Below are positions 44,553-54,079 of a stretch of 64,000 nt of DNA, piece after piece. Under the pieces are notes generated by a model. The model had not been told where the DNA came from and ran no database searches. It saw only the letters and a program-made list of their open reading frames with translations. The stretch spans positions 806,001-870,000 of the forward strand of contig NZ_CP073104.1 of NCBI RefSeq assembly GCF_018138145.1, written 5' to 3'. Position 1 is the first letter of the stretch; every line of letters starts with the position of its first letter. A program made the position numbers and the translations under genes. The stretch comes from Pseudomonas sp. SCA2728.1_7 (GTDB taxonomy: Bacteria; Pseudomonadota; Gammaproteobacteria; Pseudomonadales; Pseudomonadaceae).

Positions 44553-44613
44553 CCTGCATGGGTCGGCAGCTAGTATTGCACCACACAAAAACAAGATCCC
44601 AATCCCATGCAGG
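44553..44613 (+). promoter_or_regulatory. Inverted repeat covering transposase start codon
   Basis: CCTGCATGGG (44553-44562) and CCCATGCAGG (44604-44613) are perfect 10-bp arms; the transposase ATG at 44607 lies inside the right arm. In a transcript starting outside the element the hairpin would hide the start codon. Confidence 0.5.
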
Positions 44614-45564
44614 CCATCCGATTCTTACACAGCGCGCTCGCCCAAGCACTTCCCGCTGTCCATTCTCGTCGTCTGAAAACATTGATGTGTTGTGTCAGCG
44701 CATTACTCCAAGGACGTCGGCTCATTCTGACGGGGCTTGGTCGATTCATGTCAGGCAAGGCCTGCCCCAAACACACCATCAAACGAGTCGATCTGTTGCT
44801 GGGTAATCGGCATCTGCAAACCGAGCGTTCGCTGTTTTGGAGCTGATGCAGGTTTTCGCCGGCCATGGATCAAAGCCGTCGAGGCGCAAGGCTGGTATTA
44901 CGTGGGTCGAGTGCGTAACCGGGATCTCTACCGCAACGACGCACAAATTTGGCTGCCGGTTAAAAACCTCTACGCCTTGGCGTCGTCCGCACCAAAATCA
45001 CTGGGTCGGATCGAGATGACCCAAAGCGCTCCGCACTTCATCCATTTGTACTGCATCAGGCATTCTGCAAAGGGTCGCAAGCATCAGCGTGTCACCGGTT
45101 CAATCGCCAAAAACAAACTCAGCAGGCAATCGGCCAATCGTGAGCGAGAGCCTTGGTTATTGGCCAGCAACTTACCGGAGGATCAATGGAATCCATCGAG
45201 AATCGTGGCCATTTACAAGCAGCGTATGCAGATAGAGGAAGGCTTCAGGGATGTAAAAAGCGAGCACTTTGGCGTTGGCGTGACTCGCCATCGGAGTCAC
45301 TGTCCACGCCGAATCGAAGTGCTTTTACTGATCTCGGCTTTGGCCAATCACATCATTTTTTTCACGGGGTTGCAGGCCCGCGAAGCGGGTCATGAACATC
45401 GTTTTCAAAGCAATAGTCTTTAACGCCGACGGGTGTTGTCGCTGTGGCGACTGGGCTTGGAATACTGGCGCAGTGGACGCGGCTCAAACTCTCGAAAAAC
45501 CTTGGAGAGACTTGAGCGCGCCTTGCGAGCCGAGGTACATCAACAGGCGCAGGTGTTGGAGTAG
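44607..45564 (+). pseudogene. IS4-family transposase, internally deleted (copy 1)
   Basis: The N-terminus (MQAIRFLHSALAQALPAVHSRRLKTL, to about codon 79) is intact, then about 100 residues are missing and the frame shifts at 44838-44855. The remainder runs AGFRRPWIKAVEAQGWYYVGR, then the IS4 signature region EEGFRDVKSEHFGVG, then reaches an in-frame TAA at 45424 in place of an arginine codon, after which RRRVLSLWRLGLEYW continues to the true end at 45564. The catalytic aspartate before the deletion is lost. Confidence 0.78.
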
Positions 45565-45792
45565 TTTGTGGGGATCCCTCAGAATCTGGCCCCTTATTCC
45601 TTCTGTCCTTTTCTCGCTTTTCTCTCTTCTCTTGTCCCCTTATCGCAAAAAAGTATTAAAAACTGTCATTTATTACAGGTGATTCAATGCTGATAACAGC
45701 CTACTGTTTTATTGCGTAATCCGAGGAAGGGCAGTGAGACGGATATGCATTCCATTTGTTATTGTCAGTAAAATACTTCGGAGATTAGTGTG

Positions 45793-46170
45793 ATGGAAAA
45801 TAATGACGGAAAAAAAATTGCCGATAGTAAGATTGGTATTGGTAATGAGTTGACCGTATTTTTAAATAATGAAGGCATGAGGACGACGAAGGCACCAAGT
45901 TATAAGGGGACTCTTGAAGGGACCGATAGTTACGGATTGACAATCAAGGAAGTGGTCAACATGAAGCCAGTCTCAGTTTATGTAAAATATGACCATATAG
46001 CCTGTATATTCAACAAAGATGACATTGATAGAATTGAACTGCCTATTGTACCAGCTGGTAGAAGTTGTATAAATGACGATGACAACTTTAAACTGCCTCG
46101 TGATAACCTCGTTGATATCGGTATTCTTCCTAATGGAGGGCTTATTGATGACATTAAGAGTGAGCATTAA
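45793..46170 (+). CDS. AT-rich hypothetical protein, possible Sm-like fold
   Basis: A 125-residue protein between the two IS4 copies, far richer in A+T than the window. GGAG lies upstream of the ATG at 45793 (a GTG three bases earlier is possible). No signal peptide or membrane helix. Residues about 18-70 (ELTVFLNNEGMRTTKAPSYK, GTLEGTDSYGLTIKEVV, VYVKYDHIACIFN) follow the Sm/LSm pattern: strand, G-x-L-x-x-x-D, then a tyrosine and isoleucine-rich last strand. That is a hypothesis. The acidic C-terminal half has no recognised match. Probably horizontally acquired. Confidence 0.55.
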   Translation: MENNDGKKIADSKIGIGNELTVFLNNEGMRTTKAPSYKGTLEGTDSYGLTIKEVVNMKPVSVYVKYDHIACIFNKDDIDRIELPIVPAGRSCINDDDNFKLPRDNLVDIGILPNGGLIDDIKSEH

Positions 46171-46294
46171 ACTGCCTAATGAAGGGGTTGGCATCAGTAT
46201 TGAATAGGTCATCAAAAAACGGAAGAAAGAGGGGATTTATTTAATCGACTTCTTTAATAACTCCCTCTCTTTCTGATCAACAGGAGGATAGATC

Positions 46295-47413
46295 CTGAGG
46301 GGCCCCCGATTTTTCTTACAGAATATCAAGAAGTTGGAATATTGAAGAGATCTGCATGAGTCGGCAACTTGATTTGCACCACACAAATACAAGAAACCGA
46401 ACCCATGCAGGCCATCCAGAACGCTCGCTCAAGCACTGCCCTCTATCCATTCTCGCCGCCTGACATCACTGAGCCTTTGATCCTGGTCACTGGTCTCGAA
46501 TTGACACTTAAGGCACAGCCTTTTTGCTAAGAGCATCGACTCCTCTGGCGGGGCGCTCATTTCCTGTTTATGAAAGCGTTCATGAGCGCGAGAGCTGCCC
46601 CAAGTACCAAAACCGCCTACTCAAATCTCTGGTCGAATTGCTACCTGATAACTGCGTCGCGATTCTGGTCACCGGTGCGGGTTTTCGACGACCGTGGATG
46701 AAGGCAGTGGCTGCGCAAGGCTGGTATTACGTCGCGCGGATAAGGAATAGCGACTTTATCAGCGCGATGAAACTGACTGGCAACCGGTGAAGAATTTGTA
46801 TGCTTTGACCGCCGCCTCACCCAAGGCACTTGGCCGTGTCGAGATGACTCGAAGCGCCCAACACTTCATCGACTTGTACTGCGTACGGCACTGCGCCAAG
46901 CGCCGCAAACACCAACGCGTTACGGGTTCAATTGCAAAAAAACAAACTGAGTCGACAGTCCGCCAGACGCGAGCCTGAACCTTGGTTGCTTGCCAGCAAC
47001 CTGGCTCAGGACGAGTGGAGTCCGGCAAAGATCGTGGCGGTTTATAAACGCCGTATGCAAATCGGGAGGGCTTCAGGGATGTGAAAAGTAAGCACTTGGG
47101 ATTGGGTCTGAATCAACATCGAAGCCATTGCCTGCATCGTATTGAGATACTGCTGTTGATTGCCGCTCTCGCCCATTACCTGCTCTTTTTAACAGGACTT
47201 CAGGCTCGAAAAAGTAACCTTGAGCGGCGCTATCAAAGCAACAGTCTCAGAGAAAGACGCGTGCTCTCATTGTGGCGACAGGGCCTGGAGTCTTGGCGTA
47301 GATGCATAGCGTTCGGAGGCAGCGGAGATTGGGAAAGATTAGAGAAAGCTCTGCGCGATGAGCTGCGTCATCAGGCGCAGAGCCTGGAGTAGATTTGTGG
47401 GGGGGCCTTCAGG
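46295..47413 (+). mobile_element. IS4-family element, decayed copy 2
   Basis: Left end CTGAGGGGCCCCC (46295) and right end GGGGGGGCCTTCAG (47399-47412) are inverted near-matches. Leader and gene are colinear with copy 1. The transposase has a deletion different from copy 1 and several frameshifts. Confidence 0.75.
46405..47392 (+). pseudogene. IS4-family transposase, multiply frameshifted (copy 2)
   Basis: It starts MQAI at 46405 but loses frame at once; TLAQALPSIHSRRLTSLSL in another frame ends in TGA. About 80 residues are missing from the N-terminal half. Later parts are readable in separate frames: LLPDNCVAILVTGAGFRRPW (the first catalytic Asp appears as Gly in VTGAGF), LGRVEMTRSAQHFIDLYC, EPWLLASNLAQDEWSP, then the intact C-terminus ending at 47392 (ALRDELRHQAQSLE). 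Non-functional. Confidence 0.78.
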
Positions 47414-47454
47414 GTCTGTCTTTTAATCCCGCTCTACTGGCCAGTTTCAACGGT

Positions 47455-47817
47455 TCAACCTCTCGCTCCGGTTTCATAAAAATGGTCAACGCAATAGGCT
47501 CGTCCCTTGAGTACAGGTTGCTGGCAGTCCTTCGCCAGACAAGCAGATGTATCCAGACCGCCATGATTCTCGACGATGCGTAGCTTGATCAAGGATTCCA
47601 TATCAGCTGATTCCCAGCCCTCGGGCGAGTCCAGCTTGCGCGCGTACAGCGGTTGATATTTATCCCACTCATCGGTTCGCCAAAGCTGCCCACACCCGGG
47701 GCATTGCAATAGTTTGACCCAGTCCGCCGTTGCAAGGCAGCGCATTCCTGCGACAAACGCCGTGTACTTCTGACCAATCTCTACCAGGTCGCCCTTGGCG
47801 TTGCAGCTACATTGCAT
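47455..47817 (-). CDS. Small cysteine-rich (zinc-ribbon-like) protein
   Basis: A 120-residue protein. Cysteine groups are visible: CSC near the start (MQCSCNAKG), CPGC in LLQCPGCGQLWRTDEW, and ACLAKDCQQPVLKGRAYCVDHFY near the end, a C-x-x-x-x-C...C-x-x-H pattern that could bind zinc. GGAG precedes the ATG at 47817; the frame opens at 47850. I do not recognise the family. It is 139 bp downstream of another small gene on the same strand, beside the IS4 copies, so it may be cargo or an orphan immunity gene, but nothing in it proves this. Confidence 0.55.
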   Translation of the reverse strand: MQCSCNAKGDLVEIGQKYTAFVAGMRCLATADWVKLLQCPGCGQLWRTDEWDKYQPLYARKLDSPEGWESADMESLIKLRIVENHGGLDTSACLAKDCQQPVLKGRAYCVDHFYETGARG

Positions 47818-47955
47818 TTTCCTACTCCGAATCTTCTTGCTTCTACTCATTTCAAGGTGAGGGCCTGCTGCTGGACGAAGGCAGTCGTTCGTGACGAGTG
47901 TCCATCGACCATAAGCAGTTCTTGGTGGGGAGCAATAATTGTCTGAGGCAAAGAT

Positions 47956-48213
47956 TCAATTGGCGACGTCAGCGGGGCCCGGAAGGAGTTCATAGGCCAA
48001 CCCGGCCTCATAAAAGCAAGCTCGCCACTCTAGAAAACCAGGACGGTCCTCGCACAGAAGGCGAACGATCTGCCCATCCTCTGCGATACAGACTTCTTCC
48101 ACCCAAGCGATATCTCCCGGTGCCGCCTCCCGAGAGTTAATCCAATCAGTTAAAACTACTTTTGCTTGATCAGCGCTGATTAGTTTTATGAGATCGCCTT
48201 TACAAAGTGCCAT
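47956..48213 (-). CDS. Small protein of unknown function
   Basis: An 85-residue protein starting MALCKGDLIKLISADQAKVVL with AAAGG just before the ATG. The regular alternation (GDLIKLI, IAWVEEVCIAEDG, IVRLLCED) suggests a small beta barrel of SH3 type, and the middle WVEEVC could face a binding groove. No family is recognised. It is first of two small genes on the minus strand between the IS region and the kinase gene. Confidence 0.5.
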   Translation of the reverse strand: MALCKGDLIKLISADQAKVVLTDWINSREAAPGDIAWVEEVCIAEDGQIVRLLCEDRPGFLEWRACFYEAGLAYELLPGPADVAN

Positions 48214-48350
48214 GTCCTTTCGCCTGGATTCTTACTGATAACAAGTACATGAGCCTATCGGTTTTTTAGGACAAGGTCTTTTTTCGGTCCGAAGGCTTCC
48301 TTTGGGCTATGTCCGCTTGTGGCCCGCATTAGACGTTCGCCAATAGCGGT

Positions 48351-51300
48351 CTACTGCCCATCGCAGCCTTTCACAAGCTGCAAGGCGCGATCAAAGTCGA
48401 ACAGTTCCACCTGCGCCGCGACGAGTGTCAGACGGTCTGCCAACGCTCGATCGAGTGGCCTGTTGCGCAGTGCCGCCAGCACGTCCAAAGCCGCCGTATC
48501 ACCTTCGTCCAAAAGAACAATAAGCCTGTTCAGTTGCTCGCTGATGGCCGAGTCGTCCAGCCGGTCACCATCCGTGGAGGCCGTTGTGTCCGCTTTAAGG
48601 TCGGCCAGAGCCGCCAGGGTCGGGCGCAAGCACTGTTCGACCTGCGTCGCTAGCGCTTGCACTAGCGTCGCCGGTTCGCCGTTCTGGCAGGCCTGTTCCA
48701 GCAAAGCGCAAGCCTGCGCCACGGCTTTGGCGCCGAGGTTGCCGGCGGTACCGCGCAAACTGTGCGCCAGCCGCCCGGCGGCAGCAGGATCCGGATCGAT
48801 CCGTGCGGACTGGAATTGCTCGGCAAAGTCCGTCTGCGTATCGCGAAACTTGCAGAGCAGACGTAAGTAGAGATCCCGCCGGCCCATGCAGGTGGCGAGA
48901 CCCGCAGCCAAATCAATGCCCTCAAGACGCTCTGGCAAGCCATCGGCGAAACCTGCGTTCAGCGGTGTTTGAGCGGCTCTTGGTTTGATCCACTTTGCCA
49001 TTGTCGCGAACATGGTTTCGACATTCAGTGGCTTGGAAATATGGTCGTTCATGCCGCATTCGAGCGCGCGCTCGCGGTCACCGTCCATGGCATTGGCGGT
49101 CATGGCGATCACCGGAAGCGTGCTGAAGCGCGGTTGCTGGCGAATTTGCCGGGTGGCCGTGTAGCCATCCATCACCGGCATCTGGCAATCCATCAGCACG
49201 CCATCGAAGTCGCCATCCTCGCCGAGAATATCCAAGGCCTCCTGGCCGTGCGTGGCGAGTCGCAAGCGTATTCCGACGCTCCCCAGCAGCTCGCTGGCCA
49301 GCTCCTGATTCAACTCGTTATCTTCGACCAGAAGCAGCCGCGCGCCATTGAGACTGGCGACGGTACTGGCATTGTGTTGGGAGCGTTCGCCAGCCCGAGT
49401 GTCGCTGTGCGTGTCTCTGCCCAGCACGACACCGATGGCTTCGAGCAACGATGACGGCGTGACGGGTTTGGTCAGTACCACCGGCAGCTGGATGCCTTGG
49501 CGTTCGGCTTCTTCGCGGGCTTCTTCGCGGCCAAAAGCCGTCACCATGATGACCGATGGCGTGCGCAGCAGACTGGCGGAATGCATTCTGCTCACGGTTT
49601 CCATGCCATCCATGCCGGGCATTCGCCAGTCCATCAAGACCAGATCGTAAGGCAGGACCTTGTGCTCGGCGTCGGCCAACATGCGCAGCGCCAGACTACC
49701 GTTCTGCGCGACGTCCACTTCCAGGCCAAAGCTGCGTGCCATGCCCGAGAGAATTTCACGGGCACTGGTGTTGTCATCCACGACAAGTACGCGCATGCCC
49801 AACAGCTCGCCAGCCTTGAACATGCGACGCGGCAGAACATTTTGCTGTACGCCGAGTTGTACCTGGAAGTGGAACGTGGAGCCGACTCCCGGCTCGCTCT
49901 CGACCCAGATTCGGCCGGCCATCAGCTCCACCAGTTTCTTGGAAATAGATAATCCCAAACCGGTGCCGCCATATTTGCGGGTGATCGAAGTGTCCGCCTG
50001 ACTGAACGACTGGAACAGGCGTGAACACTGCTCGACGGTCATGCCGATGCCGGTGTCGCGCACCCAGAAATGCAGCTCCACGCTGTCGGTGTACGCGCCC
50101 ACTTGTTCCAGACCGACCACGATCTCGCCGTGTTCGGTGAACTTGGCCGCGTTGTTGCCGAGGTTGATCAGCACCTGCCCCAGCCGCAAGGGATCGCCCA
50201 GCAGTGCCGTGGGCAAGTCGGGCGGGATCTGGAACAACAACTCGAGGCCCTTGTCCTCGGTCTTCAGGCCAATCATGGCAGCGAAGCTGTCGAGTACGTC
50301 TTCGAGGCGGAACGGCACCTGTTCGAGGCTCATCCGGCCGGCCTCGATCTTGGAGAAGTCGAGGATGTCGTTGATGATCCCCAGCAGGTTCTCCGCCGAG
50401 CGGTGGACCTTTTCAATGTAGTTGCGCTGGCGTTTGTCCAGTTCGGTACGCAGCGCCAGGTGGCTCATACCGATGATGGCGTTCATCGGCGTACGGATTT
50501 CATGGCTCATGTTGGCGAGGAACTCACTCTTGGCCTGCGTGGCTTCTTCGGCCGCAGCCCTTGCCTCTGCCAATGCGGTGACGTCGATGTTGATGCCGGT
50601 TGCGCGCAATGGTTTGCCGTCAGGCGTGCGTGAGAAGCGGTTCAGCGACCGCAGCGTGCGCACCCTTCCATCGTTTTTGCGGACGATCCGGAAGTCGAAC
50701 TCGACGCGGTCATTGCCACTCTGGATGGCGCTCTCGAAGGCGCTGCTGACGCGTGCCACGTCCTCGGGATGCATCAGCGCCTGCCAGTGCGCCAACGTGC
50801 CACCGAATCCGCCAGGCTCAAGTCCGAACAGGGTTTCGAGCTGAGGCGTCCAATAATTTGTGCCGCTGACCAGATCGACGTCGAACAGCCCGATGTCACC
50901 GGCCTCTTGTGCCAGGTTCAGGCGATCGCTGGCGGTTCGCAGCCGGGCTTCCATCGCGCGGCGTTCACTCACGTCGCGCACCGAGGCACACACGCAGACA
51001 CCACGCCCCTCCAGACGCGGTAGATGAGAAAGGCCGATTTCCACGGAGAACAGACTGCCGTCTTTGCGTACCCCGCTCAGATCGTCAAGGTCGCCGCCCA
51101 TCTGCCGGGTTCCGCCGCTGGCAATGAAGCCATCGCGTAACTTGACATGGCGCTCGCGGGCAGCCTGCGGTACCAGACGTTCGATGCTGGCGCCAATCAG
51201 CTCGCCGGGGGCGTAGCCAAACAAGGTGTCCATTTGCGGGTTGGTCATCAGAATACGGCCGTCGGCCCCCAGCACCAGCATGCCGTCCGGTGCTGCCTCG

Positions 51301-52739
51301 ATGATGCCGCGGTACCAGGCCTCGGTGGCGCGCAGTGCGGCCTGCTGGGCCTCCAGCTCTCTGGCCTGGTGTTCCAGCTGCAAGGTTTGCGCGCCCATTT
51401 CGTCAGCCTGGCGTCGAGTTTCCTGCAGCAGCGCCTGGGCTGCCTCGCTGCGTTCCATAATGGCCATCGCACCGGCCAGCCTGGGCAGGACTTCTTGCAA
51501 GAGCAACACCTCGTTCTCCTCCAGCGAGCGAAAGCCTGCCATTTCCACAACGCCGAGCAGGCGCTCGCCACGCAGCACCGGCTGCACCATCAGGTGGCTG
51601 GCGGCAGCTGCGCCCAACTGCGCGCGCACATGCCAGAACGATTCGGGCAGATCCTCAAGCTGACGGGGTTGGCGATCCAGAGCGCACTGGCCAAGCAAAC
51701 CCTCACCGAGTTCAAGCTCGGCGGGCAACGGGTGCTCACTGTCCACCGCATAACCGCCGACCAGTCGCAGGCGTGATGCGCCTTCATAGAGCACGTAAAG
51801 CGCCCCCTGGCACATGCCCAACTGTGGCGCGATACGGCTGAAAAAAGCCTGGGCCAATTGTTGCGGTGTCTCGGCCTGTTGCAGATCGACTTGCAGGAGC
51901 GAGGCGTGAGCTTTCACCCAGCGCTGCCGTTCAAGTTGACAAGCCTCCACCTGCAGCGTGGCAATGGCGCGCGCCAGATCGCCGGTTTCATTGCGCAGGT
52001 CGGTGTGCGGGATCTGACCGTCCAGCTTGCCCGACGCCAACTCATCCACGGCCACGCGTACGCGGTTCAGCGGCACGCGAATGGAATAACTGACCAGCCA
52101 GGTCAACAGCAAGGCCAGCGTCGAACCACCCAACAGCAAGATGTACGTGATCGCAGTACTACGCTCTGCGTACTCAGCCAGGTTCTTCGCTGTATCGTGG
52201 ATGTCGGTTTCCTTGTTTTTCTCGATCTGCGTAAGCAGCCCGTCGCCGCCCTGCTCCAACGCAAGAAAGTCCTTACTGTTGAGCAACATCAAGGCCTGCC
52301 CCAAGGAACCCTTGCCGGCGAACTCCAACGCTTCATCGCCATCTTTTTGCAGACGCTGCAATACCCGTTCGAATTCCAGCAGGCTGCTGATGCTGCTCTG
52401 TCGGCGCAGTGTTGGACGGACCTGCTCCAGCGCTTCATGGAGTCGCGCCTGGGCGACATCCATCTGGGCTCTGGCGCTGATACGGATGTCGGCGTTGTTG
52501 GTAGCGATTGCACGTTGCATGGCGAGCAACAGATGCGGCAACTGCACCCGAACCTCCTGCACATGCTGGATACCCACCAGATCCTGTTGGTACAACTGCT
52601 GCATTTCATTTCTGAGCGAATACTGGGTGCGCAGGCTTTGCACGCCCAGTATCAGGATCAATATCAGCAGCGCGGCGAAGCCGATAATCAATTTGCTGCG
52701 CAGGGACAGGCGCTCGAGCATCTCGAACAGTCTGTTCAT
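48351..52739 (-). CDS. Large hybrid sensor histidine kinase with two receivers and HPt
   Basis: A 1462-residue kinase. Domains in order: TM1 (about 17-35), a periplasmic helical sensor, TM2 (about 197-220), HAMP (about 215-270), GAF (about 285-430), coiled coil, two PAS domains (475-590 and 600-720), HisKA with H746 (MSHEIRTPMN), HATPase_c (DTGIGM, GGTGLGLS), receiver 1 with D1037, receiver 2 with D1184 (MDCQMPVMDG) and a C-terminal HPt with H1326 (LAHSLRGTAG). It therefore contains a full phosphorelay. It lies directly upstream, on the same strand, of nothing else and downstream of an HD-GYP regulator with 43 bp between, likely its output partner. Ligand unknown. Confidence 0.9.
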   Translation of the reverse strand: MNRLFEMLERLSLRSKLIIGFAALLILILILGVQSLRTQYSLRNEMQQLYQQDLVGIQHVQEVRVQLPHLLLAMQRAIATNNADIRISARAQMDVAQARLHEALEQVRPTLRRQSSISSLLEFERVLQRLQKDGDEALEFAGKGSLGQALMLLNSKDFLALEQGGDGLLTQIEKNKETDIHDTAKNLAEYAERSTAITYILLLGGSTLALLLTWLVSYSIRVPLNRVRVAVDELASGKLDGQIPHTDLRNETGDLARAIATLQVEACQLERQRWVKAHASLLQVDLQQAETPQQLAQAFFSRIAPQLGMCQGALYVLYEGASRLRLVGGYAVDSEHPLPAELELGEGLLGQCALDRQPRQLEDLPESFWHVRAQLGAAAASHLMVQPVLRGERLLGVVEMAGFRSLEENEVLLLQEVLPRLAGAMAIMERSEAAQALLQETRRQADEMGAQTLQLEHQARELEAQQAALRATEAWYRGIIEAAPDGMLVLGADGRILMTNPQMDTLFGYAPGELIGASIERLVPQAARERHVKLRDGFIASGGTRQMGGDLDDLSGVRKDGSLFSVEIGLSHLPRLEGRGVCVCASVRDVSERRAMEARLRTASDRLNLAQEAGDIGLFDVDLVSGTNYWTPQLETLFGLEPGGFGGTLAHWQALMHPEDVARVSSAFESAIQSGNDRVEFDFRIVRKNDGRVRTLRSLNRFSRTPDGKPLRATGINIDVTALAEARAAAEEATQAKSEFLANMSHEIRTPMNAIIGMSHLALRTELDKRQRNYIEKVHRSAENLLGIINDILDFSKIEAGRMSLEQVPFRLEDVLDSFAAMIGLKTEDKGLELLFQIPPDLPTALLGDPLRLGQVLINLGNNAAKFTEHGEIVVGLEQVGAYTDSVELHFWVRDTGIGMTVEQCSRLFQSFSQADTSITRKYGGTGLGLSISKKLVELMAGRIWVESEPGVGSTFHFQVQLGVQQNVLPRRMFKAGELLGMRVLVVDDNTSAREILSGMARSFGLEVDVAQNGSLALRMLADAEHKVLPYDLVLMDWRMPGMDGMETVSRMHSASLLRTPSVIMVTAFGREEAREEAERQGIQLPVVLTKPVTPSSLLEAIGVVLGRDTHSDTRAGERSQHNASTVASLNGARLLLVEDNELNQELASELLGSVGIRLRLATHGQEALDILGEDGDFDGVLMDCQMPVMDGYTATRQIRQQPRFSTLPVIAMTANAMDGDRERALECGMNDHISKPLNVETMFATMAKWIKPRAAQTPLNAGFADGLPERLEGIDLAAGLATCMGRRDLYLRLLCKFRDTQTDFAEQFQSARIDPDPAAAGRLAHSLRGTAGNLGAKAVAQACALLEQACQNGEPATLVQALATQVEQCLRPTLAALADLKADTTASTDGDRLDDSAISEQLNRLIVLLDEGDTAALDVLAALRNRPLDRALADRLTLVAAQVELFDFDRALQLVKGCDGQ

Positions 52740-52782
52740 AAACGGCCTCTTTCAGCTGGATGTGCAAACGGATTCGCGGGGC

Positions 52783-53940
52783 TCAGGGACGGTCGGCAAT
52801 CTGCTCAAGCAGAGCTACCTGCCTGGCCATGTCCTGGTCACTGTCGGCGAAGCGCTCGGCAATTTCGCGGAACTGCTCGGCATTGGCCAGAAACGCGTCA
52901 CAGATGTCCGGATCAAAATGCGAGCCGCGGCCTTCGCGGATGATTTTCACCGCCTGTTCGTGGGGCATGCCGGGCTTGTACACGCGACGACTGATCAGCG
53001 CATCGTAGACATCCGCCACGGCCATCAATCGGGCGCTGATCGGGATGTCATCGGTGGCCACGCCTTGCGGGTAGCCACTGCCATCCCATTTTTCTTGATG
53101 GCCGTAGGCAATTTCCTTGGCCAGATGAAGGAAGTCGACGTTTATTCCCAACTGATCCTCTGCGTGCTGGATGGCGTCGCGCCCCAAGGTGGTGTGGGTC
53201 TTCATGATCTCGAACTCTTCGGCGGTGAGCCGTCCCGGTTTGAGCAGGATGCGATCAGGAATGCCAATCTTGCCGATATCGTGCAGCGGCGCCGATTTGA
53301 AGAGCAGCTTGATCGTGTCCTCGTCGAGAAAGTCGCGGAAGCGCGGGTGATTGCACAACAGTTCAGCCAGACGCTTGATGTAGTGCTGGGTGCGGCGAAT
53401 GTGGTTGCCGGTTTCGTTGTCACGGGTTTCGGCCAGCGAAGCCATGGCGTGGATCGTGACATCCTGGATGGCGATCACCTCGCGGGTACGCCGCTGCACT
53501 TCCTGCTCCAGAAAGTCGTTCTGATTGCGCAGGAAATCGGCAACGGCCTTGAGCTTGATCTGAGTCTCGACCCTGGCCATGAGCACCGGCGGGATGATCG
53601 GCTTGGTGATGTAATCCGCAGCGCCCAGGCTCAAGCCGCGAATCTCGTCCTCCGTAGCGGTCATCGAGGTCAGGAAAATGATCGGAATATGGCGAATGCG
53701 AGCGTCAAGCTTGAGCTGTTCGGCAACCTCATAACCGGACAGGCCGGGCATCATGATGTCCAGCAGGATCAGGTCGGGAAGCGGGTCGGCCTGTAGAAGG
53801 CGCAGGGCTTTTTCGCCGCTGTTGGCGGCCTTGACCCGATATTTGTCCTTGAGCAACTCGGCGATCAGCATCAGGTTATCGGGGGTATCGTCGACTACCA
53901 GAACGGTAGCTGATGGGTAAACGCCGTGAGTGCTATCCAT
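52783..53940 (-). CDS. Response regulator with HD-GYP domain
   Basis: A 385-residue protein: receiver (about 10-130, acceptor D61 in LILLDIMMPG) followed by a short coiled linker and an HD-GYP domain (about 180-370). The catalytic motifs HDIGKIGIPD and GHQEKWDGSGYPQG are intact, so cyclic di-GMP hydrolysis is expected. Start at 53940 follows GGGAG; the frame opens at 53991. It lies 43 bp upstream of the hybrid kinase gene in the same direction, and the kinase's HPt could phosphorylate it. RpfG-like signalling is the nearest known analogy. Confidence 0.9.
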   Translation of the reverse strand: MDSTHGVYPSATVLVVDDTPDNLMLIAELLKDKYRVKAANSGEKALRLLQADPLPDLILLDIMMPGLSGYEVAEQLKLDARIRHIPIIFLTSMTATEDEIRGLSLGAADYITKPIIPPVLMARVETQIKLKAVADFLRNQNDFLEQEVQRRTREVIAIQDVTIHAMASLAETRDNETGNHIRRTQHYIKRLAELLCNHPRFRDFLDEDTIKLLFKSAPLHDIGKIGIPDRILLKPGRLTAEEFEIMKTHTTLGRDAIQHAEDQLGINVDFLHLAKEIAYGHQEKWDGSGYPQGVATDDIPISARLMAVADVYDALISRRVYKPGMPHEQAVKIIREGRGSHFDPDICDAFLANAEQFREIAERFADSDQDMARQVALLEQIADRP

Positions 53941-54079
53941 GGTTGTTGGCTCCCTTGCCAGACAATTAAGTAGTCGGCGTGCTTGCACCAATCTCTTGCT
54001 GGCAAGCGTAGCTAGAAAAGCTGCAATCGCTAGGTGGAAATTGGTCGATAGCGACCCCTCTCGACGCTGGCGTCGACAA

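Larger units (their letters stand above)
44511..45582 (+). mobile_element. IS4-family element, decayed copy 1
   Basis: The right end carries GGGGATCCCTCAG (about 45569-45581) after the transposase. The left end homologous to copy 2 starts at a TTTTTCTTACA; the outermost left bases seem lost. A leader of about 95 bp precedes the transposase start. Its transposase is broken by an internal deletion and a stop codon, so the copy is not autonomous. Confidence 0.7.

Noticed and set aside
52141..53796. 551-codon open frame on the plus strand
   Set aside because: Antisense across the kinase and HD-GYP genes; no start site or domain.
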